Assembly (NCBI GenBank): GCA_003833135.1 | Contig: QZLH01000331.1 | Span: 17,933 to 81,932, forward strand | DNA: 64,000 nt | Direction of reading: 5' to 3' | Origin: Oehlia diaphana | Lineage: Eukaryota; Glomeromycota; Glomeromycetes; Glomerales; Glomeraceae | Shown: in pieces, positions 23,271 through 35,716 of the stretch | Position numbering within the stretch: the stretch's first letter is position 1 | Layout: the number at the start of each line of letters is the position of its first letter | Made by a program: the position numbers and the translations under genes | Notes under the pieces: generated by a model | Told to the model about the DNA's origin: nothing | Seen by the model: the letters and a program-made list of their open reading frames with translations, nothing else | The model's database searches: none

Positions 23271-25264
23271 TCACTAATTTAAAGTAACTCGCATATACAA
23301 AATAACCTTTTATAATGGATTTTTTAAAAACGAATTTTAGTATAACTAAGTTGATTTTCATGAAATTTTTCTCAAATAAGCAAATTTATTTTATCAAAAG
23401 GTAGATGACTTATGTTTCGCCTCATGATCATGACGTTTTACAAATTTACAAATGTACACTATACCGAATAATTCGTTTTAACATGAACGAATTTTCTCAT
23501 AACGAGGGCCTGATCGACTGTATACGGTATGATCACTAATGATACGTATGGCGGGTATTATCATTAAGTAAATATAATATGATTTACTAGTAAGTTCAGC
23601 AAACATTTTTATGAAAAGTATTGTTCAATTTATGTATTAGAAAACACTCCAACTGTACCTAACTACCTTTATTTCTACACAGATTTTGGTGTATGTTTCG
23701 TCACATGATCAAGTCTTTAAAGTAAACCTTTTGAAGAAGAAGATAATGTAGTAGGAGGTTTATTTGCTTTAAGCACCATGCCAAATAATATGAACACTAC
23801 CTTCAGACGTCATCACGTTAAAAGAACACACAATCAGTATATTGCTTGAATAACTGACACCTCTAATAATGTTTACTATACCGACCGTACCGCACCATTT
23901 TATACGTTTTCGATGCTGTTACCCTGTTAGACGTTAAATATTGCATTTTTCAGTACCTCAAATACTGAAAAAACATGTTGAAAATGCATAATTCATAATC
24001 ATATACTTTCAATATCATTCAGTATCTTTCAATACTTTATTAATAGATTTTCGGTATATAAATATTTATAGGGCAACTTGTCGAAAGTATTAGAGCGGTC
24101 TATGCGATTTTAAATATGTGAAACTACCATCATTCGAACATATCCCAACAAGATGAACCCACAAGTTACTGTATATTTTATCTTATGATTATAGATAATG
24201 GAACACCTTGACATTTGACATGCCAATTAAATAAAGTCAATTTTAACATGTTGAAATGTCTAATCATCTATTAATTAATTCTATTAATATTATAAAATAA
24301 AATATACATAGTTTGTTAAATTCGTATTGTTTCTAATATCGATGGATGGAAAGTTATTGACATTTTATGTTTCAAAAGCTTCTGACAATAGCTCATTGTC
24401 TACCGCTCTATCATTCCTGCATAATATTACTACCATTTGACACGTCTAATTAATTCATTATGATAACGTGATATTAGTTGTCGGTCACCAAACTTTATAT
24501 CACTAATGGACTCGGTTCTATTTTAGCGGACAACATTTTTAAAAGGACTTAATTTCTGCGGTTTAAAGGAGGAAAGTACCTGTGCGCCGCTATCAATTCT
24601 TACCAGTATCATGGAAAATAAAAAAGAATTATGGAATATAGTCCTTCGATCGCTTTACTCTGAAAAATTATTTGATTAGAATAATTGGCATAAAGTTGGA
24701 ACGTGCTAAGGGATTAGTTCGGTTCATTTCAAAAACTGGCAGTTTGGATAACAAACGCAATTTATAAACTGGTATTTGAACTGCATAGTTCATAGTTTGA
24801 ACTTCGGTTTCAAAGTAAATTAGACTAATTTTCTACCTTTTATCTGAAAGATTTTTAAACAATTAACAATTATGAAAACAATCACTCTCGAGTCTAGCAA
24901 ATTGTCAGTTTGTTCACCAACGTGACCAAAATTTAACTTACCTTTTTTGTATTAATTTATTTATAGTAACGTTTTCTAATTCAGTAAGTACAGTTTTTTT
25001 TATTGATTTTATTTTTATTACTAATCAGTCCTTTCTCGGTTCTTTGATGTTTTGTTTGGGTTGTAATTACTCTTATTTTTATATCTCGATTTTTCATCGT
25101 GTTCTTTTTTTTTTTTTGGATATAATCATCATCACTTTAGTTATTAGATCTTGCGGATTTATTTATTGCGATTTCATTTAATAATTTTGCTTATTCACTA
25201 GTTTTCAGTTATTTTCATTTTTTTTTTTTTTTTTTGAGATATTTTTTTGGGTTTTTCTGGTAAA

Positions 25265-25865
25265 NNNNNNNNNNNNNNNNNNNNNNNNNNNNNNNNNNNN
25301 NNNNNNNNNNNNNNNNNNNNNNNNNNNNNNNNNNNNNNNNNNNNNNNNNNNNNNNNNNNNNNNNNNNNNNNNNNNNNNNNNNNNNNNNNNNNNNNNNNNN
25401 NNNNNNNNNNNNNNNNNNNNNNNNNNNNNNNNNNNNNNNNNNNNNNNNNNNNNNNNNNNNNNNNNNNNNNNNNNNNNNNNNNNNNNNNNNNNNNNNNNNN
25501 NNNNNNNNNNNNNNNNNNNNNNNNNNNNNNNNNNNNNNNNNNNNNNNNNNNNNNNNNNNNNNNNNNNNNNNNNNNNNNNNNNNNNNNNNNNNNNNNNNNN
25601 NNNNNNNNNNNNNNNNNNNNNNNNNNNNNNNNNNNNNNNNNNNNNNNNNNNNNNNNNNNNNNNNNNNNNNNNNNNNNNNNNNNNNNNNNNNNNNNNNNNN
25701 NNNNNNNNNNNNNNNNNNNNNNNNNNNNNNNNNNNNNNNNNNNNNNNNNNNNNNNNNNNNNNNNNNNNNNNNNNNNNNNNNNNNNNNNNNNNNNNNNNNN
25801 NNNNNNNNNNNNNNNNNNNNNNNNNNNNNNNNNNNNNNNNNNNNNNNNNNNNNNNNNNNNNNNNN
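25265..25865. other. Assembly gap (601 N), flanked by poly-T and a duplicated end
   Basis: Unknown bases. The 34 bases before the gap (25231-25264: TTTTTGAGATATTT... GGGTTTTTCTGGTAAA) recur after it at about 25938-25971 with one change. The right flank starts with more than 70 T with few interruptions. Confidence 0.9.
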
Positions 25866-25886
25866 TTTTTTTTTTTTTTTTTTTTT

Positions 25887-25943
<57 letters not shown>

Positions 25944-27381
25944 AGATATTTTTATGGGTTTTTCTGGTAAAATCAGGCTTGCAAAATAAAAATAAATTAA
26001 AGGAAAAATATAGTGAAATTTTTTTTTTATATTAGAAATTTACATGATAAAAAAAAAATACAAAAGAAAAATTATACAATATAAGTGACGAGTCGTCAAG
26101 TAATAGCAGATGACATCCAAAGAATAAAGTAAGAGAAAAAAAATTCAGCCTAGCGTTAAAAAATCAACAAAAGTCATTAGCGGGCTATTCTAGATGAATT
26201 ATTAATAATTAACTTAAGCAACTCCTTGCCAGGCGGATACATTAAAAAATTAAGTGGCACGCGTCCTTCATTAATTCTGTTAATTTTATTAACAAGAAAT
26301 ATGTTTAATTTTATTCCTTCCCTTGGTATATAACTCGGAATTAAATATCTAATGGCTGAGTGTGACTGAGTGACCCGCAACTTATGGAATTAAGACTTAA
26401 TCAAATGTGGGAGTTTTTAATTGGCATCAAATTTCACTAATTTCGCTGATATATAACTCGACTACAATTTATCATACTATCTACAAGAAATTTTTTCGTT
26501 TTCTCTTATCCTATAGTAAAATAAACCTAAAATAGAATAATAGAAAACATTTTTTTAAGTTTACAAATTTTTTACTATATTAAATATGTTATCTAATATC
26601 CGAGTTATCCTTACGGATCTACAAACAACGGCGAATAGTTCGTTGAATATTTCCTTTTGAGACTGCAATAACATAGTTAACCATTTGCCATTATTTATTA
26701 TGAGTTATTCTAGCTTATTTTAGGATACATTTATAATTTAATTTAATATTTTAAATATTAAAATAAATCCATCTCATCTCCGGTTTGTGAACACATATCA
26801 TACATGCGGTAATACAATAAATAATTGCCATTTTTTTTATCAATTTGTTACATTTCATTAAAAAAATGATGATGACTAATAATGAGGTAATGTGTACATT
26901 CACGATTTGGAAACAAAAAGATAATCAACTAACTCTGTTTGAAATGATAAGTAATTGAAAGATAAAATCGGAAAACGTTGAATGTAATTAATTGTGAAAC
27001 CGCAGATCATTTCATTTTTGGTAAAGCATCAAAGTTTTTTGAATTTTTCCATTTAAAGTATTAATTATATCAAATGTCAAAAAAAAGGATTTCATGAAAG
27101 GTTATTTGGCTAATTGCACACACAGTTGATAATAGGAGAAAATTTTCCAATGTAATAGGTGAAATTAAACAAAGCAATTTTGGATTTGTAATAAACGTTA
27201 AAGAAAGGAAAATAAAGAAGTATATATATATATATATATATATATACTACTATCATTATGTATATTATAATACGTATATTATAATATATTTTTAATTTTC
27301 ATTATAAGTAAAGCATCCTAGTTAATAATTCATCAGTAAATTTTTCTTCTTTTTTTTATAAAATAAAAAAAAAAATACCTA
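25866..27381. other. Intergenic region upstream of B3
   Basis: No gene is convincing; a 67-codon minus frame at 26177-26380 has no recognisable domain. Two blocks match the B1 promoter: ACCGCAGATCATTTC near 26999 (ACCGCAGATCAATTC at B1) and AGGAGAAAATTTTCC at 27134-27148. A TA microsatellite lies at about 27221-27246. No family A gene lies on the other side. Confidence 0.5.
27134..27148 (+). promoter_or_regulatory. Conserved GGAGAA..TTTTCC block upstream of B3
   Basis: AGGAGAAAATTTTCC, preceded by GTTGATAAT as at B1 (GTTGATCATAAT). It is 234 bp from the B3 start. The role is inferred only from repetition upstream of paralogues. Confidence 0.45.
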
Positions 27382-29521
27382 ATGGAAGGAATTACCATTA
27401 AAATAGTAGCTGGAGCTACCGGAGAAGCTATTGTTCCATACTTACCTTTAATTAAAATAGCTACAGATTTAATAAGTAAAATTATAGAAATTTATGAAAC
27501 GGCAGAATATAATAAAAATATTTGCGAAACTCTAGTTAACAGAGTGAAATTAACCGAGAATGCCATAGATACATTAAAACGTAGGAAACAAAAAAATGAG
27601 GGTAAACTTCGTGATAATGGATATTATAAAGCTTTTAACAGATTCATTTATGTTTTAAGAGAAATCAAAGAATTTGCTGCGGATATTACAAATATTCATG
27701 GTTTTAGAAAATATACAAAAGCATATTTTGTTAAAGAAAATTTTCAAAAACTTACAAATGATTATGATGTTGCAATGAGAGATTTACATTTTACTATAGC
27801 AGTTGCTAATGAAGAGCAAAGAAAAATTGATGAAGAAGCTTTAAGAGAAGATCTGGCCGAAATGTCAAAATATCTTGAAAAAATGCATGATGATATTCTT
27901 GAGAATAAAAATAAAGTTAACATTCTTTATGATATGGTAAGGCATATGAAAAAGCATTTACTAGATGATGATAAACCTATATATGGCGCAAATAAAATTG
28001 ATTCAAAAGATTTAACATCCCCCGCTCGAGGAAGAATTGATGATAAACGTGGTAAAAAACCTAACCTTATAGTTAGGAAAATTTATAAAGGGCAAGAAGT
28101 AGCTTGTAAATTCACTGAGGAATCAATTGAGGAGAGTTCAAAAATACAAAGACATCTCGAAATTTTAGTAAAATTATCTGAATGTAAACATATTCTTAGA
28201 TTTTATGGTATTTCAAAAATTGAAATTAATAATGTTATGGTTTTTGAATGGGCTGAGCGTGGGACTTTGAGGCAACTTTATTTAAAAAAGCATATCCTAT
28301 GGCATTATAAGGTTCGAATTGCTCTTGAAATCTGCCGTGGTCTTATATTTTTACAAGAGGCTGATATTTTACATCATGACCTGAGGTGTGAAAATATTTT
28401 GATGACAGAAAGTTTAGAACCTAAAATTTATAACTTTGAGTTGGCCCGTTTTTTCGATGGAAAGACTACTACGATGAGTTTAGCAACAGAAGATATAATC
28501 TCTTGGTTAGCCCCTGAAAAATTAGACGGTTCTAGATACACAACCCAATGTGAAATTTTTAGTTTTGGTATGTTACTTTGGGAACTTGCTTTTGAAAAGA
28601 TTCCATATCAAGGTTGGGAAGTAGATAAAATTGGAAAGCACGTTACTAAAGGTGGTAGAGAAAGAATTATATTTAGTCCATCTCCTAAAACCTACCAAGA
28701 AGAATATAAAAAAATTATAAATGACAGTAAGTTTTTTTTTTAAAAAAACAAAAAATATTTCTGCATTATAATGCACCATACTTTCACTAAAAAATTATAC
28801 ATTATCCAATTTTTATATAGTTTGGAAGCAAAATCCGCATGAGCGTATTTCTTTTATGAAATTATTGGATATGTTAGAAGAATTATATAATTCTGTTCGT
28901 TATATGTTTGACGACAATTCATCAGGAATACTTCCTGATAAATTGGATTTAGATGGATCAAAAGAAATAAGCGATGCTGATTTAGAATTATCAGATGAAT
29001 ATATTAGTCATATTGGTATAAAACCAGTAATTTCATTAGAAGAAGGCATTCGAGCTTTTAAAAATAAGGAACATCAAAAAGCATGGGAATGTTTTGATTT
29101 CCATGCAAAAAATAACAATACAACAGCAAAATATTGGAAAGGTCGTTATTTATGGGACGGACTTCTTAATGATATTAAAGGACGTGAAGAAGAAGGTAGA
29201 GAATTACTTAAAGAAGCTGCTGATGAAGGTAACCATGATGCTCAATTACGTTATGCTTTTACTTTATCAAATATTATCGGTGAAGATGATAATCGACAAA
29301 TATTTTTGGAATATCTTGAAAAAGCCGCTAATGAGGGAAATAATTCTACCGCACAATTTAATTTGGGTGATATATATTATAAAGGAAAATGTGGTATCTC
29401 AAATGATGAGAATGAGGGAATTAAATGGTTAATAAAGGCTGCTTTACAAGATAATTCTAAAGCAACTAAATTTTTGGATAAATTAGGTATAAATGTTTAT
29501 GACATTAATAAATATTCATAG
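27382..29521 (+). CDS. MLKL-like protein B3: helical bundle, pseudokinase, Sel1 repeats
   Basis: Exons 27382-28726 and 28821-29521 join to 681 residues. Residues 1-200 are the helical bundle shared with B1 and B2. The kinase-like domain lacks the glycine loop, keeps Lys243, His-His-Asp (331-333) and Asn338, and has Asn-Phe-Glu (351-353) instead of DFG: predicted pseudokinase. The Arg in HHDLRCEN replaces the Lys of the paralogues. Sel1-like repeats follow from about 520 to 670. Unlike B1 and B2 it has no divergent kinase partner and stands 7.5 kb from the cluster. The shared helical, pseudokinase and Sel1 order makes the family assignment firm even though the function is inferred. Confidence 0.8.
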
Positions 29522-32347
29522 GTTCCATAATTTTATCGTTTATTATATAATATATATTTTAACATTAGCTGTTAGAAAATCAATTTATCATAATCACTAT
29601 ATAAATTATAAATCATAAATAAAGTTTGATACGTGTAGTTTGACTTAATTATTTTGACTACTTCTAAATGAAAATAAAAATTTGAACCGAAATTAGTGAT
29701 GAATTATTGCTGTTTTCAAAAGGCAAAATTCATATATGATTTTAGTGTCGATCATTAGTAATTTTTTTCTGGAAAATCTTCGGGATTTTTATTCACGTCA
29801 ATTTCGTGATTTTCATTCCTTAAATTATATTATGTTAATAATGCTTTTTATGTGAACCCATTCAACACCAACATATTTTGATATACAATATTTATCCCAA
29901 AGTTTCAAATAGGTTGTTTTTTACAATAATTTTTTCACATGTTTTATTTGACGCCAGATTCCCATTTTCTGCAGATCGTTTGCCGTTAACTCGTGGATCG
30001 CTTTTTTATAATTTTTTATAGCTTTTTTACATTTTTTTTGTTAACCAAAACAATATATAATTATTTTTACAACCGAAAAATATCTTGCGAGGTAACTAAA
30101 TGAATTATTTTATTGTTAATAATAAGTTAGCAAATAAAAAATTTTAAAAAAATAAATAAAAATTACTACGTACCACCTGAGTTCCTTAAAATTTCTTTTG
30201 TGGAAATAATGCCACAGCTGGTAAAAGTGTGTAACGTCTGCTACGAACAAACACTACTTTTTTTTTATAGCTCTTGTGTTAATTTTTGAGTATCCATATC
30301 CACATGAAATTGTTCATTTATCTTTGGCTGATTCATCTAAGAAAATTAGCTATTCACGTTGATATTGTGTACCTACTACCTATAAGCACCATAAAAGCAC
30401 TACTAAGTAATTCATTACACTCTTTCGCTATTTTACAGCTAAAATAAATAATTGTATGAAAATACATTATATTTGCATAAAATGATTCACTGAAAATATA
30501 AAACATAAACTTCTTTTTGTGTTATTCTACAATAAACTAGTGATCTCCAAAGAGTAGGAGTGGAAATATGCTTGCCACTTCGAACTTCCATTTCCCGAAA
30601 AATTTCATCATGATACAAGTTCACATTCTCCTGAATAATATTTCGTAATATCTATTTATAATTTATAAAACTTGTTATAAATATATGATAAATTTATAGT
30701 ATTGTAGTGCCATAATTTTAGGATTAAATTTTACTTCGGAAATTAGTAAATTGGATCGTCTATATTTCGTGTAACATTAATAGTCGGATCGGAAATGAAG
30801 ATCATCCTAATAGTAATAGTAATGTAATAAGTTTATTATTATTATTTACGTTGATCAAAGGATCAACATAGAAATTATTATATAAACCCAACCTTTTGAC
30901 TTAGTACGAGGAGTTCCTCCACTTCCTATTTTTCTTTTAGTCCTTTTACTTTTAAATTCTTTAATTATTTATTCTTAATAAATTCGCTAATGTCAATAAT
31001 TATTTTATAACATATTCACGATTCTATATTTTTATATCTAATGAATAACTGTGTTATAATGACATATTCTTACATAATAAAGAATAAACTTTTTGTTAAA
31101 TTATAAATTTTATGATTATACGAAATAAACTTAAATCTTGTGATGTACAGAGTGGCAGAAGCTGTCGTTGCAGTATATATGTAAATAATTTTATTAACAC
31201 TTATATTCATATCATTTTGATACTTGTCTCCGGGATTAGTTACAGTTCCCCACTTTTTATACAAATTCAATACTTTGTTTATAAAACTAATGCTAAATTA
31301 AAGAAGCTTCGAAATCTGCTCTTTAGAATAACCATAACAATGAAGATATATTATGCGCCATTTCAAGTCATTACTATATGCTGGAAGCATATTTAACTTG
31401 ATATAGTCTTTCTGGTAGAGTTATAGTAACTATTTCTACCTGAAAATCTGAGAGAATCTTTATTGTTACGAAGTTCAGAGTTTTGAAAAGGGAATAAACA
31501 CTCTTTTTGAAACCAGCTATAATAACGATATATGATTAGATACTCAAAATAAAATTAAAAAAAAATGAAAGTTTAAAAATATATTAAACATACAATATAT
31601 ATATATATATATAAAATCACGCCATGTTCATTCAAAATTTAAGAATGTCAAATTAGTATGACAAGATTACTACATAACTTGATTTCTCACGATAAAAAAA
31701 AGATATCGGATAATATTCTTATAAGGTGTTGCTTGAACACGTATATTAAATCTCTCTTATAAACTCATGGGAAATGAAGAGTACTATAATGTAAATTTTG
31801 AGACCAAGTACTATGTAAATAATGTAATCTCCAATGATTTGAAAGCTCCGCTACCAAAATGTTTGAATAGAGCAAAGTGAATAATAAGTTATTAATTCTC
31901 TTCCAACCACTTTTTTGCTCCAAAAGAAATATATTAGCTAGGTTATAGATTTACTATTCAGAGCGAAAAAGTATTCTAGCTAGTACTGTATAATCAAAAA
32001 TTGCATTCATAGTACGATTTATCGAGATCGTTATATAGCTTGTAAATTATGTCTCATATAGAACCAAAACGAATTTTTGGTTGGTGTTATAAACATAACA
32101 GTTTAACTAGCTAGTTCTTTCGATTAATAATTGGAACATGCGGAATATTCAAAGCTTCATTTCTAATTCTTATAAAGAACTTTATTAATAATCAAAACCA
32201 CAATTTGTGAAATATTAAACGACTTAGTTTTTGGATTAATGTTAATAATAAATTATTGAGGATCTTAAAAGATACTGTACATCTGAGAAGTTTCCATTAA
32301 TAATTTTCATCATAATAGCACATCAATACTACCAATACTGTACAGTA
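29522..32347. other. Intergenic region, no gene seen
   Basis: Only short chance frames. A perfect 7-bp inverted repeat GTTGATC-AAAG-GATCAAC lies at 30850-30867, and a short TA microsatellite near 31592-31612. Confidence 0.5.
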
Positions 32348-33229
32348 CAGTCACGTCGGAAAGTAATGCCCGATTTGAAAATGAAGACAAAAACAAATAT
32401 ATTTATATTTTTCACCAGTATATACATTAGTAAAAAATTTATATCTAGTTTGCTTCTCATACTACATCAAATTTTCACAATCCCAGGGTGGCAGCCTTCC
32501 CAAAAACAGAACTATTTAAATTTTCATTTTTTCTTCAGTACAGCCTTAAGTTCACTTACAGCTCTTGGGAGGAGGTCACACTTCTGGATAATATATTGGT
32601 TCGTTTCTAATTGTTCTCTACTATGTTTAAACCAAATAAATTTGTTGGTAAATCAGTAGTTGCAATTTTATTTAATTTTAGCTGATTTTTGCTTAAAGAT
32701 GAAACCTATAATTATCTTGCCACTCGTGATTATCTTGGCATCCAGTGATCTGAATTTGGCGAATAAGGGCTCATTAGATTCGTCTCATCAAGATGAATTG
32801 AATGGTAATTGGCTCATATCTCTAGGATCGATATATGCCAAGATATACATTAAAATATATTTTAGACGTTTTGGCCATTATCTCACGATATATCGATGAT
32901 ATACACATGGGCTGGCCACCATTTGATGTGTCTTGACGAGACTAATCCAATGAGCCTTTGATTATCAAAATCGGATCACTGAATAGTGAGCTATTCCTGA
33001 TTTTATGAAATTCAGAGTTTCAAAAAATTTCTAAGTATGTTTGGAGGTATATTTCGGCATCTATTGGACCTAAAGACATGATTCAATAGCATTGGACTCG
33101 TCTTAGTGAGGTGAATCCAATAAGCCTTAATTTGTCAAACTCTGATCACTGGATGCTGGGATAACCATAGTGGTAAATAATTATAACCTCCACCTGTAAG
33201 TAATCGGGCAACACTTTCCGACGCGACTG
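32348..33229. mobile_element. Non-autonomous Tc1/mariner-type element, 882 bp
   Basis: The ends are CAGTCACGTCGGAAAGT.. and, in reverse, CAGTCGCGTCGGAAAGT..; the 28-bp inverted repeats differ at about three positions. A TA dinucleotide flanks each end (32346-32347 and 33230-33231), as expected for Tc1/mariner. There is no transposase. The interior holds inverted copies of a near-palindromic cassette (32770-32805, 32921-32955, 33091-33125). The open frames inside (32366-32659, 32660-32899) are not convincing genes. Confidence 0.85.
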
Positions 33230-35421
33230 TACATGTTAGAAGTGATAAATCAAAGTCTGCCAGCTTAATATTTTCCGACAAATCTTTATTGGCAACTTGT
33301 CATTTATCTAATTAAAAAAATTTTGTCATATTTAGATTACCATGTAGAAATAATTTGAATTGTGTAACATTGAAAAGTGATATTTCTTGCGTTAGATCTA
33401 TTTCGTACTTATTTATAATTAGCTAACCAATCTTTAACTAATACATTCCGGGTTAATTAAAATTGTAACTGGATTTTTTTTTTACTCTGATGGTAACAAA
33501 AACAAGTATAATTTTTCTTATTAATTGCATTTTATTTGTGGTCATTTCCGCTCCCTTAGTTACCACGACTAACCACTATAATAATAATTTTTTTTTTATT
33601 TTTCAGTTTTTACCGTAAAACCGGAACTACCTTTTTAGTCTTTGATTTTATTAATTTTTTTATCCTCTCTTATTCTTTTTTTTTGTTTTGTTTTGTTTTA
33701 TTTTTATTGAATTTTTTTTAGGGAATTTGATCCAAAAAATATTGTTTATTCTTTTTTGGTTTGGGTCAAGACTATAATCACATTAGAACTATGTCCTACG
33801 ACTTTTTCGATATTTAGTGAGATTTTTTCTAGTCAATGATATTGTTTCTGACTAATAAATTCGCGTGTAAAATTTGAACTTTTTTTGTTTATTGAGATTG
33901 TTATTTTTCAATTTAGTGGGAACTTTGTTGTTTATTGAGATTATTTTTTTTTCAATATTATTTCCGACTTTTCCGACTAATAAATTTGAGTGAAAAAATT
34001 TTTTTGATATTAACGAATTGTTTTCTAGCGAGATTGTTTTTAATTATATAAATATATAACAATATTAATAATTTTGTAATTAAATCTATAATAAATTTTT
34101 TGGTAAATCTATATGACTAAAAAATTATATAATTAAAAAATTTGTCTCATAAATAATTTGAATTGTGTAACTTGAAATCCCCATGCCATATGATTAAAAC
34201 CCGTGACATGCCCCTCTATTTATTCGATCCGTGTACATTTCAATCAACTAATACAATTTCAGTTTATGAAGCTTTACCTTTCAAACCGAAAAAATTTTTT
34301 CTCCCTTTCTTCTTTTGGTTTAATTTTTTTCAAACTGAAAATTTTTGTTTTTTCTCATTCTTTTCCCGTTTAGGTTTGATTTTTTTTCCAAAACTGAATA
34401 ATCGGTCTTTTTAAGACCGATTTTTTTTACATTATTTTTTTTCGATCTTTTTTTTTAGACTGTATTGTTATTTGTTTCTAAAAACTTTTTTTTTCACTCT
34501 TTTTGGATTGAGTTATTGTCCTTTTATTTCAGAATTTTTTTCGGTACTTACTTTTTTTGCAGATTCCTTTTTTTTCAGAATTTCCCTTTTTTTGAACCAA
34601 TTCCTTATCTTTTTTCTTTTCCCCAAATTTTTTTTTTTGATGTTTTTTTTCAATTTTTTTTCTTAATAATTAAATAAAGAAATAAAATATTATATTAAAT
34701 AATTATATTTAAAAAAATTATTATTTTTTTTAAAAAAAAATCAATATAACATGTAGGAAAATTGACGACGTTGATAGAAAGATAAAGATGATTAAGATTT
34801 CAATTAAATTGAACGCTGGATAAATAGTTTGATTTTTAAATTCATAAAATCAAAAAAAATTAATTGGGTATTTTTACAATATTTTATAATTAATTAATTG
34901 AAGAAATTGTTGATTTAATAATAGACTATTATAACCAAATCCATATCCAAAATTCTCTAAATAATCACCAGATTTTTGAATAAAAATTTTAATTCGAATG
35001 GTTTAGTTAAATTAATAATTTATCGAATAAAATGAGTATCAAAAGAATATTTCCTAAGTTGATTATAAGTTTAAAATTGACGTAATATAAATAATAAGAA
35101 ATTATTAATAAAAATATTTGTAGTATTTCATAATATTAAAGATTGTCAAAAATACTTTTAAAAATAAATCAATTTTTATTGATAATTATTTTTTCACAGT
35201 TCCTAATTAATCCAAATTTCATTCTACACTCATATGTATAATTAGCTACATTATTGTAAATATAATTTATATCATTCTAATAATTTAATACATATTATTT
35301 TAATATTTTTGTTAACTAATTATTAACATATTAAATTCCTAATTATAAACAAAAAACTACTGTAACCATCTTTAATTTACTTAGTATTACATTATAATAC
35401 TAGATTGTTCTATTCATTGGT
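33230..35421. other. T-rich tract and A+T-rich spacer
   Basis: From about 33570 to 34670 the plus strand is dominated by T runs broken by short words, with a strong strand bias. After 34680 it becomes A- and T-balanced. No gene is supported. If the Helitron-like end at 35422-35450 is real, part of this stretch may be its body; I could not locate the 5' end. Confidence 0.45.
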
Positions 35422-35450
35422 CCCGGTGCGAAGCAACGGGTGACTGCTAG
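35422..35450 (+). mobile_element. Helitron-like 3' terminus
   Basis: CCCGGTGC-GAA-GCAACGGG (35422-35440) forms a GC-rich hairpin with one mismatch, in very A+T-rich surroundings. It is followed after six bases by CTAG (35447-35450) and then T. A terminal hairpin followed by CTRR and a T target base is the known Helitron 3' signature. No Rep/helicase gene is nearby, so this would be non-autonomous. Confidence 0.65.
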
Positions 35451-35716
35451 TGTTATTATTTTAGAAAAAAAAGATTTCTATTTGCGTAAGATAATTACAA
35501 CGGTCATCGTCATTTATTAAACTTATTTAAAAATAAAAAATTCGAATTGGAGGGAAATCAAAGTTATTGAGGAATTCATAAAATTGGAAGGGATAAGGGT
35601 GCCAAATATTATGTCTAAACAACTTAGTCTCGAAAAGTATCTTGAAGAATGATTTTAATTTCTTTGATTTATAATAGTTATTTGATTCTAATACAGTATA
35701 TCACTACCCTCATATC

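Larger units (their letters stand above)
19885..25264. other. Long intergenic region left of the first gap
   Basis: About 5.4 kb without a supportable gene. It holds an imperfect inverted repeat (20796-20868), a dispersed repeat copy (21750-22030) and a MITE-like element (23053-23270). Around 22485-22555 there is a cluster of TGACA/TGTCA and GTCAC/GTGAC words. Composition is A+T-rich, with poly-T runs near 25100-25240. Confidence 0.45.

Noticed and set aside
25247..26035. Open frame spanning the first gap
   Set aside because: Its length is made of N; the known parts are poly-T and a duplicated contig end.
34163..34677. Three Phe-rich open frames
   Set aside because: They arise from T runs, overlap each other in different frames and have no domain or context.
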